From the NCBI GenBank assembly GCA_963763095.1, contig CAVXNR010000022.1, forward strand, positions 434,001 to 498,000: a DNA stretch of 64,000 nt. Direction: 5' to 3'. This document shows, one piece after another, positions 41,641-52,395 of this stretch. Below the pieces are notes generated by a model. The model was not told where the DNA came from. It saw nothing but the letters and a program-made list of their open reading frames with translations, and did not search any database. The position numbers and the translations under genes were made by a program. The stretch comes from CAVUCH01 sp963763095. GTDB taxonomy: Bacteria; Acidobacteriota; Vicinamibacteria; Vicinamibacterales; JAENWD01. How positions within the stretch are numbered: position 1 is the stretch's first letter; the number at the start of each line of letters is the position of its first letter.

Positions 41641-42447
41641 GTGGAAACCGCGCCCTCGACCGAGTCTCCCTTCTATGAGCCCGCGGCGGGCGCGCGGCTT
41701 CCGCATGAAGAGGCGCTCGCCACTGGCGGTGTCGAACGGCCCCGTGGTGAACGCGCAGGAGCACTCGCGGAGGTACTGCTGTGCTCGGGCATCCCCACGC
41801 AACTGCTGATCGGCCAGGTCCTCGCGCTCGGCGGGTGGAGCCCGTTCACCCACGCCGGCGTGCCGCAGGCCGGCCCGCTCTTCGCCCTCGCGTTGATCGA
41901 CACCTTCGTGCTCCTCCTGTTGATCGCGGCCCTGCAGCGCGCGCGCGGCGAGACGATGAGTGGTCTGCTGCTTGGCGGCCGATCGATCCGCCGCGACGCC
42001 TGGTTCGGTGTCGCGCTGGTGCCCGCGTTGTTTCTTGCCGTCGGTGTGACAGTGCTCACGCTGCGCCAGCTGTTTCCGTGGCTCCACAATGTGCCGGCGA
42101 ACCCGTTCGAACAGCTGATCAGGACCCCGCGCGATGCGGGGTTGTTCTCAGTCGTCGCAATCGTTGCAGGGGGGCTGCGTGAAGAGGTGCAGCGCGCGTT
42201 CCTGCTGCGCCGCTTCTCGACCCATCTCGGCGGACCCACCGTCGGCCTCGCCGTCGTCAGCATCGCCTTCGGGGCGGGGCACATCATCCAGGGGTTCGAT
42301 GCCGCCGTCGCAACGGGCATGCTGGGGTTTGTCTGGGGCCTCATGTATCTCCGCCGCGGCAGCGCGGTGGGCCCCATCGTCAGCCATGCGCTCTACAACG
42401 GCGCGCAGGTGCTGCAACTCATGCTCGTGCGCAGCGTGCCCCTGTAG
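41641..42447 (+). CDS. CPBP-family intramembrane metalloprotease
   Basis: A 268-residue membrane protein of the CAAX-protease/bacteriocin-processing (Abi) family. Several hydrophobic helices surround the motif set: Glu181-Glu182 (GGLREEVQRAFLLRRF), His214 (FGAGHIIQGFDAAVATGMLGFVWG) and His249 (PIVSHALYN), the metal-binding residues of the family. The start is GTG at 41641. An ATG start is missing upstream in this frame, so the start is moderately sure. Substrates unknown. Divergent from the two-component genes. Confidence 0.87.
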   Translation: METAPSTESPFYEPAAGARLPHEEALATGGVERPRGERAGALAEVLLCSGIPTQLLIGQVLALGGWSPFTHAGVPQAGPLFALALIDTFVLLLLIAALQRARGETMSGLLLGGRSIRRDAWFGVALVPALFLAVGVTVLTLRQLFPWLHNVPANPFEQLIRTPRDAGLFSVVAIVAGGLREEVQRAFLLRRFSTHLGGPTVGLAVVSIAFGAGHIIQGFDAAVATGMLGFVWGLMYLRRGSAVGPIVSHALYNGAQVLQLMLVRSVPL

Positions 42448-42490
42448 GCGCACCCTCGCACCGCTCGCACCGCGTCATGCCCGCCGCCCG

Positions 42491-43141
42491 TCAGTCCTGC
42501 AGCGCGGGCGTCGTGCTCACTCCGGCGCGGGCCCGCAACCCCTGCACCCACTCGGCCACCATCGCCTCCTGCCGCTCGGCCGCGACACGCTCCCTCGCCA
42601 TCCGCCGAACCTCCGGATCGTCGAGCGCGCGTCCGGTGCGCCGCAGGTCGGCCTCGTGCCTGCGGATGTAGCCCTCGATGTCCTCCTCGCTCGGTTCGGC
42701 GGTGCCCGCGAACCGTTCGCGAAGATACTGCGCAATGCGCAGGTCGTTGCGCGCCCACTGCGTGAGCGCCGCCTTGTCGAGTCCCGCAACCTGCAGCGCC
42801 GCGTCTGCGGCCTCCTCCGTGACAAATCGCGCCCGAATCGCCGCCACCGCCTCGCGGATGGCAGCCGGATCCGGTTCGGGCGGCGCATATCGCTCGACCT
42901 CGGACAAGATCACGAGGCGGTTGATCAGCCGATCGAGTGATGCGGCCATCACGTCGGCCGGCGAGTCGGCCGCGACCAGCCCGAACTGCACCGCCGTGCG
43001 CACGTCCGACAGGGTAATCACCCGCCCTTCCACGGTGGCAAGCACGCGATCGAGCAGATCGTCCCCGCGGCCGGGCGCAGCGACTGCGAGCAGCGCCACG
43101 CACGTGAGCGCAGCGGCGATGAGGGGCGTCCGAGGTGCCAT
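42491..43141 (-). CDS. SurA N-domain-like periplasmic chaperone without PPIase domain
   Basis: A 216-residue exported protein. The signal peptide (LIAAALTCVALLAVAAPGRG) is followed by LDRVLATVEGRVITLSDVRTAV, the typical start of SurA/PpiC N-terminal domains, and by helices ending VAEWVQGLRARAGV. The parvulin PPIase domain is absent. Its ATG overlaps the stop of the Omp85 gene by one base (TGATG), so it is translationally coupled to outer-membrane assembly genes, which supports a chaperone role for beta-barrel precursors. Confidence 0.82.
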   Translation of the reverse strand: MAPRTPLIAAALTCVALLAVAAPGRGDDLLDRVLATVEGRVITLSDVRTAVQFGLVAADSPADVMAASLDRLINRLVILSEVERYAPPEPDPAAIREAVAAIRARFVTEEAADAALQVAGLDKAALTQWARNDLRIAQYLRERFAGTAEPSEEDIEGYIRRHEADLRRTGRALDDPEVRRMARERVAAERQEAMVAEWVQGLRARAGVSTTPALQD

Positions 43142-46104
43142 CAGAAGGCCTGCCCCAGGCTGATGAACAGCGCGGTCGGCCGCTCCCGACTGCCGTTCGG
43201 CAGCACGCGGCGATCGAGCTTGAATCCGAGGTCGAAACGCAGCGGTCCGATCGGCGATCGATACCGCAGGCCAAAGCCGGCGGCGCCGCGAATCTCGCCC
43301 AGGTCGAAGTCGTCCACCCGCCTGAAGACGTTCCCGGCGTCGAGGAAGGTCACGACTCCCACGTCACGCCAGAGCGGCACGCGCACCTCGCCGTTCAGCA
43401 CCAGCACCGCGTTCCCGCCTCTTGGAAACCCATTCGGATCGAGCGTCTCCTCGGTGCCCAGCTGGTCGAGGCCGAATCCGCGCACGGTTGTATCGCCGCC
43501 GGTGAAGAACCGCTCGCTCGCCGGCAGGTCGTCGATGCGCACCAGGACCGGCGCACCGTCGGGTCCCGGCACGGGATTACCCTCATCATCCACCTGCGGA
43601 ACCTCACGCGAGAAGCCCGCGGCGAGGCCGAGCCGGACGCCCATGGCCAGGATTGCGCCGCGACGCCCCCGGAGCCGCCGATAGGCGAACCCCTGCACGA
43701 AGCTCTTTACGAACCCCACCTCCGAACCGATGGCGCGTCCGGCCACCTCGTTGTCGATCCCGACCAGCGTGCCGCGCGATGGTCCCAGAGGGTCGTCGCG
43801 CGTGTCCCTGATGAGCGACGAGGACACGGTGGACAGGCGTACCTGGGGGAACAGCCGATCGATGAGCAGCTCGTCTTCCTCAGAGACCGTCTCGTTGAAC
43901 ACCTTCGTGCTTTCCAGCGCATAGCGTGCGCTGAGGCTCCACCGCGGGCCGAGTCGCCTGGCGAGCTCGGCACGAGCCCCACGGCGATTGAAGTCGAAGC
44001 TGGTGCGGGCGCCCTGCTCGATGAACGCGCTCGCCACGAAGTCGGTCGTACCGAAGATGCGCGGCTGGCGGTACGTCCCGAGGACCCGGTACTCGTTGAA
44101 CTCCGTGGCCGGCTGCACACCGTCTTCAGTGATGACCGAGTCGCCGCGGGCGCGGAGAGACATGCGAGTGAACAGGTTGACGGATCGGTTGCGCCCGAAC
44201 AGGTTGCGGCGCCCGATCTCTACGAATCCGCGCGGCGCGAATTGAAATTGCTCGTCTGGAACCGCGGTTGCTGACGTGCGGACGAGCCGCCGGGTCACCT
44301 CGACACCGCCGCCGTACCCGAGCGTCGTGGCGGGGGCCTCCTCGACCGTGACCAGCACGTCGCGGCTGCCGGCGGCCCCGTGATCGATTTCGCTGATGCG
44401 GACGCGCCGGAACAGGCCAAGCCCGCTGATGCGGCGCTGCGTTTCCGCCACGCTGTCGAACCCGAGCGGGTCGCCGGGGTGCAGCACGATCTCGCGCCGG
44501 ACCGTCTCGACCTTGGTGCGCTCGTTGCCGACGACGAGCACGTGATCCACGAGCACCTGCTGGCCCTCGCGCACCTCGAACCGCACGTTTGCGCGTGATC
44601 GGTCGGGGCTGAAGTCGACGTGCACGTCGATGTCTGCGTAGCGATAACCAAGATTCAGGTACTTGAGCAGCATCCCGTCCCGGTCCTGTGCGAGTTGCGG
44701 CTGATGGAGCGGCTGGCCCGGTGTGGACCTCACCCCTTCGAGCAGCTGCGGCTCCGACAGCGTGGCGTTTCCGGTGATCGCGAGGGTGCCGAGCACCACG
44801 CGCGGTCCTTCCTGGATCGAGAGGCGCACGACCGCGGTAACCGGACCCGGACCCGGACCCGGTTCAGGAACGACGGCCGACCGTACCTTGACGTCCGGGA
44901 ACCCGGCGCGCCGATACACGTTCACGATCGCCTCGATGTCGGTATCGAGCTGGGCTTCGACGAACGGCTCTCCTTCGCGCGCGCGGACGAGGGGCGCTAT
45001 CGTCGTAAGCGGAAGGCTCGCGTTGCCGGAGATCTCGACGCGGCCCACCTGGAACAGGGGCCCACGCGCCACGCGGAAAACGATCGCGAGCTCGTCTTCG
45101 CCCGGGCTGCGCGTGTAGGTGACCTCGGCGTCCCGATAGCCCTGCGAGCGGAAATGTTCCGCGAGCGCGCGCGCCGCATCTTCGAGCAGATCCTCGTCGA
45201 CGGAGGCTTCACGTCCGATCGGCACCAGGTCGGCGCGCACCTTGGGCGGCACCGGGTCGCCTTCGAACTGCACGATGATCCGCGCCCCTCCGTCGATGTG
45301 GACAACGAGCTCCGCCGAGCGGCCGTCATCCGATATGTTCTGCAGCGCGTGGTCCCCCTGCGCCTCGTAGTACCCGCGCCGCCGCAGGTTGGCGATGTAC
45401 GAGGCAATCCGCGAGGCCACGCGCGGACGATCGTACGGCTGTCCTGCAGCGAACCCGAGCTGTGCCTCTGCCAGCGCCAGAGTTCCGGGGGCGTTTCCAT
45501 CGAAGCGCACCTTCGACACGGTGAGGCGCGGACCGGCATCGATCTCGAACGTCAGGGTGGTGCGCTCCTCGCGGTGCTCGACCGTTGCGTGCGGCTCGAT
45601 GCGTGCCTTCACGTACCCGTGGTCGCGATACAGCGTCGACAGCGTCCGCGCCACATCGGCCGCCCGTGCGGCCGCAGGCGTGACGCCGAAGCGCCCGGCG
45701 ATGGTGCGGCGCAGGAGCCCCTCGTCGAGCCCGATGGTGCCGGTGAATGCGATTCGTCCGACGGAGTGGAGGGGCAGCAGCTCGATGCGGAGCGCGACGC
45801 CGTCCGCCGCTGGAGCGGCGTACACGCGCACATCTTCGAAGCGGCCGAGACTGAACAGGTGCGCGATGCTGTCACGCACGTCGCGCGCGGACAGCGGCCG
45901 TCCGGCGCGGGTCTCGATCAGGTCGACGAGCGCCGGTTCGGCCGTCGGCACACCCTCCAGCGTGACCGTTATCGAGACGATCGGCTGGCCCAGGTACGCG
46001 GCCATCGGATTGGCCCCCGGGGCCGTATTTTGTGCGGCTGCCCCGCCGGGGCCCGCGATGGTCAGCGCCGCAATCAGCGCCAGCCACCGTGCGCGGCGCC
46101 ACAT
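43141..46104 (-). CDS. Omp85-family outer-membrane assembly protein (BamA/TamA-like) with many POTRA domains
   Basis: A 987-residue protein with a signal peptide (WLALIAALTIAGPGGAAAQ). A long series of POTRA-like repeats occupies about residues 40-590; typical third-strand pieces include VGRIAFTGTIGLDEGLLRR, LTVSKVRFDGNAPGTL, VGRVEISGNASLPLT, LGTLAITGNATLSEPQ and VDHVLVVGNERTKVET. That is more than the three of TamA or five of BamA. A C-terminal barrel of about 380 residues has the lid-loop motif TTVRGFGLDQLG and ends FISLGQAF with terminal Phe. Located directly after tamB (TGATG overlap), so a TamA-like partner is likely, although a BamA role is possible. Confidence 0.9.
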   Translation of the reverse strand: MWRRARWLALIAALTIAGPGGAAAQNTAPGANPMAAYLGQPIVSITVTLEGVPTAEPALVDLIETRAGRPLSARDVRDSIAHLFSLGRFEDVRVYAAPAADGVALRIELLPLHSVGRIAFTGTIGLDEGLLRRTIAGRFGVTPAAARAADVARTLSTLYRDHGYVKARIEPHATVEHREERTTLTFEIDAGPRLTVSKVRFDGNAPGTLALAEAQLGFAAGQPYDRPRVASRIASYIANLRRRGYYEAQGDHALQNISDDGRSAELVVHIDGGARIIVQFEGDPVPPKVRADLVPIGREASVDEDLLEDAARALAEHFRSQGYRDAEVTYTRSPGEDELAIVFRVARGPLFQVGRVEISGNASLPLTTIAPLVRAREGEPFVEAQLDTDIEAIVNVYRRAGFPDVKVRSAVVPEPGPGPGPVTAVVRLSIQEGPRVVLGTLAITGNATLSEPQLLEGVRSTPGQPLHQPQLAQDRDGMLLKYLNLGYRYADIDVHVDFSPDRSRANVRFEVREGQQVLVDHVLVVGNERTKVETVRREIVLHPGDPLGFDSVAETQRRISGLGLFRRVRISEIDHGAAGSRDVLVTVEEAPATTLGYGGGVEVTRRLVRTSATAVPDEQFQFAPRGFVEIGRRNLFGRNRSVNLFTRMSLRARGDSVITEDGVQPATEFNEYRVLGTYRQPRIFGTTDFVASAFIEQGARTSFDFNRRGARAELARRLGPRWSLSARYALESTKVFNETVSEEDELLIDRLFPQVRLSTVSSSLIRDTRDDPLGPSRGTLVGIDNEVAGRAIGSEVGFVKSFVQGFAYRRLRGRRGAILAMGVRLGLAAGFSREVPQVDDEGNPVPGPDGAPVLVRIDDLPASERFFTGGDTTVRGFGLDQLGTEETLDPNGFPRGGNAVLVLNGEVRVPLWRDVGVVTFLDAGNVFRRVDDFDLGEIRGAAGFGLRYRSPIGPLRFDLGFKLDRRVLPNGSRERPTALFISLGQAF

Positions 46105-49100
46105 CAGAACGCGTGCCTCACACGCATCTCGAGCGCGTAGGTCCGGTCCTCATTCTGCGAGAGCAGCCACGACAAGCGGTCCGACTGGTCGTACTCGAGC
46201 AGGATGACCTGATCACGGCTGGTGGACTGCGGCGTCAAGCTCTGAGAAAAGGTCAGGTACGCGCGTGACGAGATCCGCTTCCCGATCGTCACGCGGGCGC
46301 CCGGGTTGAAGCGCGACGACTGCTGCGTCGGGTCGCTCAGCGAGGGCGTAATCTGGAATGTGTCGACGCCGAACGTCTGCTCGACCACGCGGCCAACGCC
46401 CGCGGAGAGCGGGCTGACGAGCAGCTGCGCCGCCCGCGCCTGCAGCAGCTGCTGCTCAGCCTCCTGGGGCGAGCGCAGCCGGGCGAGCTCGGGATCCACC
46501 GGGGCGGTGTTGCTCAGGAGGAGCGAGAGGATGTCGACCGTGGGCAGCGGCGGATCGGCGTTGAGGCCCCACTGCACGCGCGACATCGTGCCCGCAATGC
46601 TCGCCGTGACGTGATAGGTCTGCCCCGGCACGCGCACGCGCGTCTCCGCCTCGAGGTCGACGAAGGGCTCGATCCGCGACGGGTTGCTGAAATCGATGGT
46701 GCCACGCGTGATCACGTACCGCTTCGCCTCGAACATGAACTCACCGCGCTCGATCTCGGCGCGGCCGAAGAGAAGTGGCCGATCCAGGGTGCCCCGCAGG
46801 TTCAGGTCCGCGCTGGAGACGATCCGAAGCACGTTGTTCTCGACACGCAAGCTGGATGGCGCGACCAGGCGCACGTCGAACCGCAGCGGGAAACCCGTGG
46901 TCCCGCCTGGCGCCGCAATCGGGGCCGGGCGCCCGGCGAGCTCGAGAAAATTCACGGTGGTCTCGAACCGCCGGGAGAACACCGCGCTCTTCACGAGCAC
47001 GGAACCGCTCAAGAGAGGTCCCTCCGGGCGTCCGCGCAGCGCCAGGTCGGCGTCGACGACGGACCGGAACCCTTCGGGGTAGCGAAGGCGCATGTCTTCG
47101 CCGTGTGCCGTGACATCCAGATCGCCGGGCGCGTAGCCGGTGAGACCGATGCGGCCGCCGAACCGCACGAGGCCCCCACCGAGGCGCGCCGTGAGACCGT
47201 CCAGTCGCACGCCGCCCGCATCGAACGTGACACGGCCGTTCATCGCGTCCAGCGAGTGGGGGAACGCGAAGTGCCGGATGCGGCCGCCCGCGAGGGAGGC
47301 GCTGCCGGCGAAGACCGGCTTGTCGAGGGGGCCGCGGACGTCGGCCGCGAGGTCCGCCTGACCCGAGCTGCGGATATCGCGGAAGAACCCCTGCAGGATG
47401 CTGAGGTTGGCGTCGCCGGTCGCGTGCAGCGCAATCTGCCGGTCCGCGAGCCCCACCGTGCCGTTCACATCCAGGCTCGTGTTCTCTCCCACGAGCCGCA
47501 TCTGCTCAATCTGCACCGTCTGATTGTCGAGGAGCAGGCGAATAGGGCCGTCGTTGCGCAACGCGTAGTCGAATAATCGCAGGTCGATCCGATCGACGGT
47601 GCCGTCGACCAGCAGGTGCTCCACACGGCTCAAGTCGCCGACAACGCGGATCCTCCCGCTGACGACGGCCGTCGTGAACGGGGAGAGCCGCGGTTCGAAC
47701 GCGCGCACGTAGGGGTCGAGCGACGTATCGGTGAAACGCAGCGTCAGCTCTGCGTCGGAATCCGGCGTCAAGGGGATGCGGCCCGTAGCCGATACAGAAA
47801 GCCTGGGCGAGGCGGCTTCCATCTCCACCGTGATCACGGTGTTGCGCATGGCAAGCCGACCCGTCACTTCGCCGATTCCCTCGTCGCTGACGAACAGATC
47901 GCTCACACCGAAGCGCACGTCGTACCTGGGCTCGTCGAAGCGTCCGCTGCCAGACGCGGTGAAGTCCGTCAGCCCCGAGAGGGGGGCCTGCGGGTATGCC
48001 AACGAGGCCATCGACTCCACGGGCACACGCTGCCCCGAAACGTTGAAGGAGTACGTGCCTGCCCACGCGACGTAAGCGGCGCCGGAGATCGGCCCGCCGC
48101 CCTTGGCGGCCTCAATCGCATCGAGGCGGACGCCGGCCCCCTCGAAGCGCAGCGATGCAGACGCACGCTCGAACGGCTCCTGATAGGCGACACCGTCGGC
48201 AATCTGCAGCTTGCCGAAGCCGAACGGCGTTTCGAACTTCCCGTACAGGTGGAACTCACCAGAGAGGCGCCCGTCCACCGGGTAGTCGTCGAGCAGGAAG
48301 GCGTGGCGCAGATCGGCGATCGGACGGTCCGTCAGCCGTACTCGCGCGTTGATCTCTTCGCCTCCATCCTTGCGCGGATATCCCAGCGAGAAGCGCCCCT
48401 CGGTTTCGATTACCGACGCGCCGCTGCGAATCGCGGAGTTCTCGACGGTGACGTAGCCGTGCTCGATGACAATGTCGGCTGCCCCGTCCCCCCAGACGAC
48501 GTCCCAGGCACGCATCCGCTCGCCGCTGAAGTGGCCCTCCACCCGCGGCGCGCGGAACGCCTCGGTCATCACGCCGTCGAACTCACCCCACCCCCCGACG
48601 TCGACAGCCCCGGTGTCGGAGCCGAACGCGTTCATGATGCCGGCGAGGAGACGGTCGCTCTCGAGCCAGTCGGCGCTGGTGACGTGGAAGGGGATCCTGG
48701 AGTTCTGCCCCCAGGCCGTGCGCCCCTCGAATTCCACGTACGTCTTGCGGGTCGCGAAGCGGCTGGGCCCGATCTCGACCCACTCAGGATCGAGTGTGTA
48801 AGCGAGCTCCGCGCCGATCGGGACACGGGCGATCGGCAGCCGTGACGCGAACGGCCCCCAGACCTTTCCCAGCCGCTCCTCCTCGCTCGTGAGCTCGCCT
48901 GGGGCGCTTCGGCCCAGCACAAGTTCCCCGGCCGGCGGCCGGACCTCCAGCTGCCCGGTGCCGCGCAGCCCGGCGGAGAACCGGCCGAGCGGCCACTCGA
49001 GGCGAGTGCGCCCGGTCGCGTTTCCCGTAAAGCGGATGCCGCGCAGTGCGAGGCTGTCGCCCAGCCGGCCGATGTCGACGTCCCGATACGTCGCGTCGAA

Positions 49101-50235
49101 GACCGCCCGCGCCGGCGTTGCCGTCCCGATCGGCGCCATCAGATAGCCGAAGCGTGCGCTGCCGCCGTAGACTCGCGCCGTCGCGTTCGTGACCTCGAAT
49201 TTCTGCGGCAGCCACAGCAGCGATCCCTGCAGCGCCTGGAAGCGATACTCGTTCACGCCGGCCTCTGCGCTGGCGAACGTACCCTTCAGCTCGCGGCCCC
49301 CCTTGAAGAGGTGGAACACGCCGGTGAAGCCGCCGTCACCCCTCAGGCGCCAGCGCTCCTTTGTGAAGAAGATCTCCCGCATGCGCGGGAAGTGCACGGT
49401 CGATTTCACCTGCCACGTCTGCTCCGGCCAGTGGCCGAGGTCGACGGCGCCGGTCACCTGCGACCGCGATCCATCGGCGAGCAGCTGCATCTCGCTGAAC
49501 CGGGCGATGCCCGCTTCGATCGTGAAGCGCGACGTCATGTCGGTCCGCATCGGCAGGTGATTCTGGATGGTTACCGTGCCGTTGGAGAACCGTGCCGTGC
49601 CATCGTAGGTGGCGCCGCGCGTGAGGGTCACCTCGAGGTTCCGCGCCACGGCGCTCCAGGGCGTGCCGTGGTCCTGAAAGATGAACTCGCCCTCGGTGGC
49701 CCGTACCGAGCGCACTGTGGTGACGAACCGCCTCGGCCCGCTCGGCCCTCCCCGCGTGAACCTCGGAAAGCTCTGCTGCCCGTTCGGCCATGTCTCCACG
49801 GCCATCGTCCAGCCGGTCATCCGCACGGACTCGAACAGCACCTCGCGCCGGAGCAGCGCGGACGGGACCAGCGAGATGGAGATGCGTTTGGCGGTGAGGA
49901 ACGGACGATCCCCGGCGTGCAGTCCGCCGATGCGCAGGTCGTCGACTATCGAAGGTGCCCGTCAGCAGTCGCACGGAGAGGCCGCCGATCGCCATCTCGC
50001 GCTTGAGGTAGTTGCCGCCGGCCTTTGCTGCGCGCGCGCGCAAGGCCGGACCCAGATCGACGGACACCGTCGTGATGAGCGCCACGGCCAGCAGGATGGC
50101 GAGGATGGAGAGGAAGCGCAGGACGGCGCGGCCGATACGGCGCACCCAGCTGCGCCGCGGGCGCGCGGGCGCTCCCGACACCGGCGCCTCGGCACCCGCT
50201 ACGGGATCGTCTGGCGGCTGGGAATGGTCCGTCAT
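46104..50235 (-). CDS. tamB: TamB/DUF490 translocation and assembly module protein (apparent frameshift)
   Basis: About 1377 residues. The N-terminus MTDHSQPPDDPVAGAEAP, a membrane anchor (FLSILAILLAVALITTVSV) and GGLSVRLLTGTF are in one frame. After a change near 49945 the sequence runs uninterrupted to the end. The body is an AsmA-like beta-taco of repeated strands (for example FGKLQIADGVAYQEP, FAGSASLAGGRIRHF) that forms a lipid-conducting groove. The C-terminal DUF490 segment (LDRPLLFGRAEIERGEFMFEAKRY-type; RVQWGLNADPPLPTVDILSLL) ends YALEMRVRHAF. TamB spans the periplasm from inner membrane to an Omp85 partner, and the next gene encodes one. Confidence 0.9.
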
Positions 50236-50744
50236 CCGATGGTCAGCAACAGCGTGCCCGCCTCGACGAGGGCGCCCTCGCACACGAGCACCTCGCCTAC
50301 GATGCCCGCCCGCGGCGCACGAAGCTCGTTTTCCATCTTCATGGCTTCAACCACGATGACACTCTGGCGGGCTGACACCGCATCACCGGGCGCGGCGAGG
50401 ACCCGAACGACCTTGCCCGGCATGTGCGCGACGATGCGGATTGGACCAACCACCGCGTGCCCGCCGGCGGCGTCCCGACGCCGGCGGGGGTCGCGCACGC
50501 CGATCGGCACGACGGAGCCATCAACAAGGACGGTCGCCGCCCCCTCATGGCCGTTTGCCACGATGACGACCTCGTGGCTGCGGCCGTCGGCCATCAGCAG
50601 CGACCACCGCCCCGGCTCGATCGGGACGGCATCGACGCTGTGGGCCACGCCGTCGAGCAGGATTTCGAATCGCCCCCGTTCGTGCGCCACTTGCACTTTG
50701 CGGACCAGCCCCTCGACCTCCAGCTCCAAGGCCGACGGCCTCAT
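50232..50744 (-). CDS. Biotin carboxyl carrier-domain protein
   Basis: A 170-residue protein with a C-terminal biotinyl/lipoyl domain. The attachment site EAMKMEN holds Lys136, and the GKVVRVLAAPGDAV and APRAGIVGEVLV strands flank it in the usual hammerhead. The N-terminal part is like the BT-type linker of acyl-CoA carboxylase alpha chains. The ATG at 50744 overlaps the stop of the biotin carboxylase gene (ATGA), and its stop overlaps the tamB start. Together with the two carboxylase genes it makes a complete acyl-CoA carboxylase (propionyl- or methylcrotonyl-type). Confidence 0.9.
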   Translation of the reverse strand: MRPSALELEVEGLVRKVQVAHERGRFEILLDGVAHSVDAVPIEPGRWSLLMADGRSHEVVIVANGHEGAATVLVDGSVVPIGVRDPRRRRDAAGGHAVVGPIRIVAHMPGKVVRVLAAPGDAVSARQSVIVVEAMKMENELRAPRAGIVGEVLVCEGALVEAGTLLLTIG

Positions 50745-52271
50745 CGAAGTGCCTCGCGGCGGGCTGCCGCCACCCAGCCGCCAGTCGCGGCCGGCACTCC
50801 GGCCTGGCCCGCGCCCGCCGTCCCCTTGGCCGTGCACGCGTGGATCGCCGCGGCGATCGAGGCAAGGTCTGCCACGGGCTCATCACTCGCCCAGAAGGGC
50901 TCACCGGCGCGCCCCGCAAGCACGCGATCCAGCCAGGTAGTGTCCACGCGCGCGGCCAGGTAGTCCTCGTTTGTGAGCAGCCACCGGAAGAACGGAATGG
51001 TCGTCTTGATCCCTTCGATTTCGTATTCGCGCAGGGCACGGGCGAGGCGCGCTATCGACTGCGGACGGTCGCCGCCCCACGCAATCAGCTTCGCAATCAT
51101 CGGATCGTAGTAGATGGGCACGTCGCCCGGTGCGGTGAGACCGCCATCGTCGCGCACGCCCGGGCCGGACGCCGCGCGGAGGTGGGTGACGTGTCCTGGC
51201 GAGGGCATGAAGCGATCGTCAGGATCCTCGGCGTAGATGCGAGCCTCGACGGCGTGGCCGCGCGGCGTGACCAGCGCCTCGGGATCGAGGGTGAGCCGCT
51301 CGCCCTGCGCGATGCGCAGCTGCCACTCCACGAGATCGATGCCGGTGACCATCTCGGTGATCGGGTGTTCCACCTGCAGCCGCGTGTTCATCTCGAGGAA
51401 GTAGAACTGTCCGTCCGCGTCGAGCAGGAACTCGATCGTCCCCGCGTTGGTGTACCCGACGCGGCGCGCCACGCGTGCAGCCGCATCCGTCAGCGCGCGC
51501 CGCTGATCCGGGGTGACCGCGATCGACGGGCTCTCCTCGAGCACCTTCTGGTGCCGCCGCTGGATGGAGCACTCGCGCTCCACGAATGGCAGGACGGTGC
51601 CGTGCGCATCGCCAAGCAGCTGCACCTCGATATGGCGCGGGCGTTCGAGCCGCCGCTCCAGATAGACGGAGGCATCGCCAAACGACGACTGCGCCTCGCT
51701 GCGGGCCGCCGCGGAGCGCGTCAGTCAGCTCGCTCTCGTCCATGACGAGGCGCATGCCCTTGCCGCCGCCGCCGGCCACGGCCTTCAGCATGAGCGGATA
51801 GCCCACGTCGCGCGCGGCCCTTGCCACCTCCGCGTCCGAACAGCCCGCCGGCAGCGGCGCCGCGGTGCCAGGCACGACCGCCACGCCGGCCGCCGTTGCC
51901 ACGGCACGTGCGGCCGTCTTGCTGCCCATCGCGCGGATCGCGGCGGGCGTCGGACCGATGAACGTCAGGCCGGCGGCGCCGCAGGCCTCGGCAAAGGCCG
52001 CGTTCTCGGCAAGGAAGCCATAGCCCGGGTGGACCGCATCAGCACCGCAGCGCCGGGCGATCTCCACGACCGCGTCGATGCGGAGATAACTCTCGCCGGG
52101 CGTGTTGCCGCCGAGCCGCCACGCTTCGTCGGCCATGCGCACGTGCCTGGCCGTGCGGTCGCAGTCCGAATACACGGCTACGCTCGCCAGGCCACGCTCG
52201 CGGCACGCGCGCACGATGCGCACGGCGATTTCGCCGCGGTTGGCGATGAGGACTTTGCGGATGGCAGGCAA
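50741..52271 (-). CDS. accC: Biotin carboxylase subunit of acyl-CoA carboxylase (apparent frameshift)
   Basis: An ATP-grasp enzyme of about 510 residues that carboxylates biotin on the carrier protein. The TTG at 52271 starts the family N-terminus (LPAIRKVLIANRGEIAVRIV). Next come DAVHPGYGFLAEN, FIGPTPAAIRAMGSK and the glycine loop KAVAGGGGKGMRLV. A frame change near 51715, explained by one extra G, leads to IEVQLLGDAHGTVL, RECSIQRRHQKVLEESPS and FLEMNTRLQVEHPITEMVTG, which hold the metal and bicarbonate site residues. Every catalytic motif is present across the two frames. Confidence 0.9.
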
Positions 52272-52336
52272 GACCGGACGATTCTATCTGCCCGAGCAGG
52301 CCGCGGGCTACACACTGCAGATTGCGGGCACGTCGA

Positions 52337-52392
52337 GCCTGAGGCCAGACACCGCCTGCAGGCTGCCGCCTCGAGCCTGCAGCCTGCCGGCC
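52337..52392. repeat. Heptad-phased spacer between pccB and accC (GCCTGCA type)
   Basis: Eight consecutive 7-nt blocks: GCCTGAG, GCCAGAC, ACCGCCT, GCAGGCT, GCCGCCT, CGAGCCT, GCAGCCT, GCCGGCC. The array ends 3 nt before the pccB stop codon. Confidence 0.65.
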
Positions 52393-52395
52393 CGT

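Noticed and set aside
44620..46140. A 506-codon plus-strand frame
   Set aside because: Antisense to the Omp85 gene; composition and lack of motifs indicate a shadow frame.
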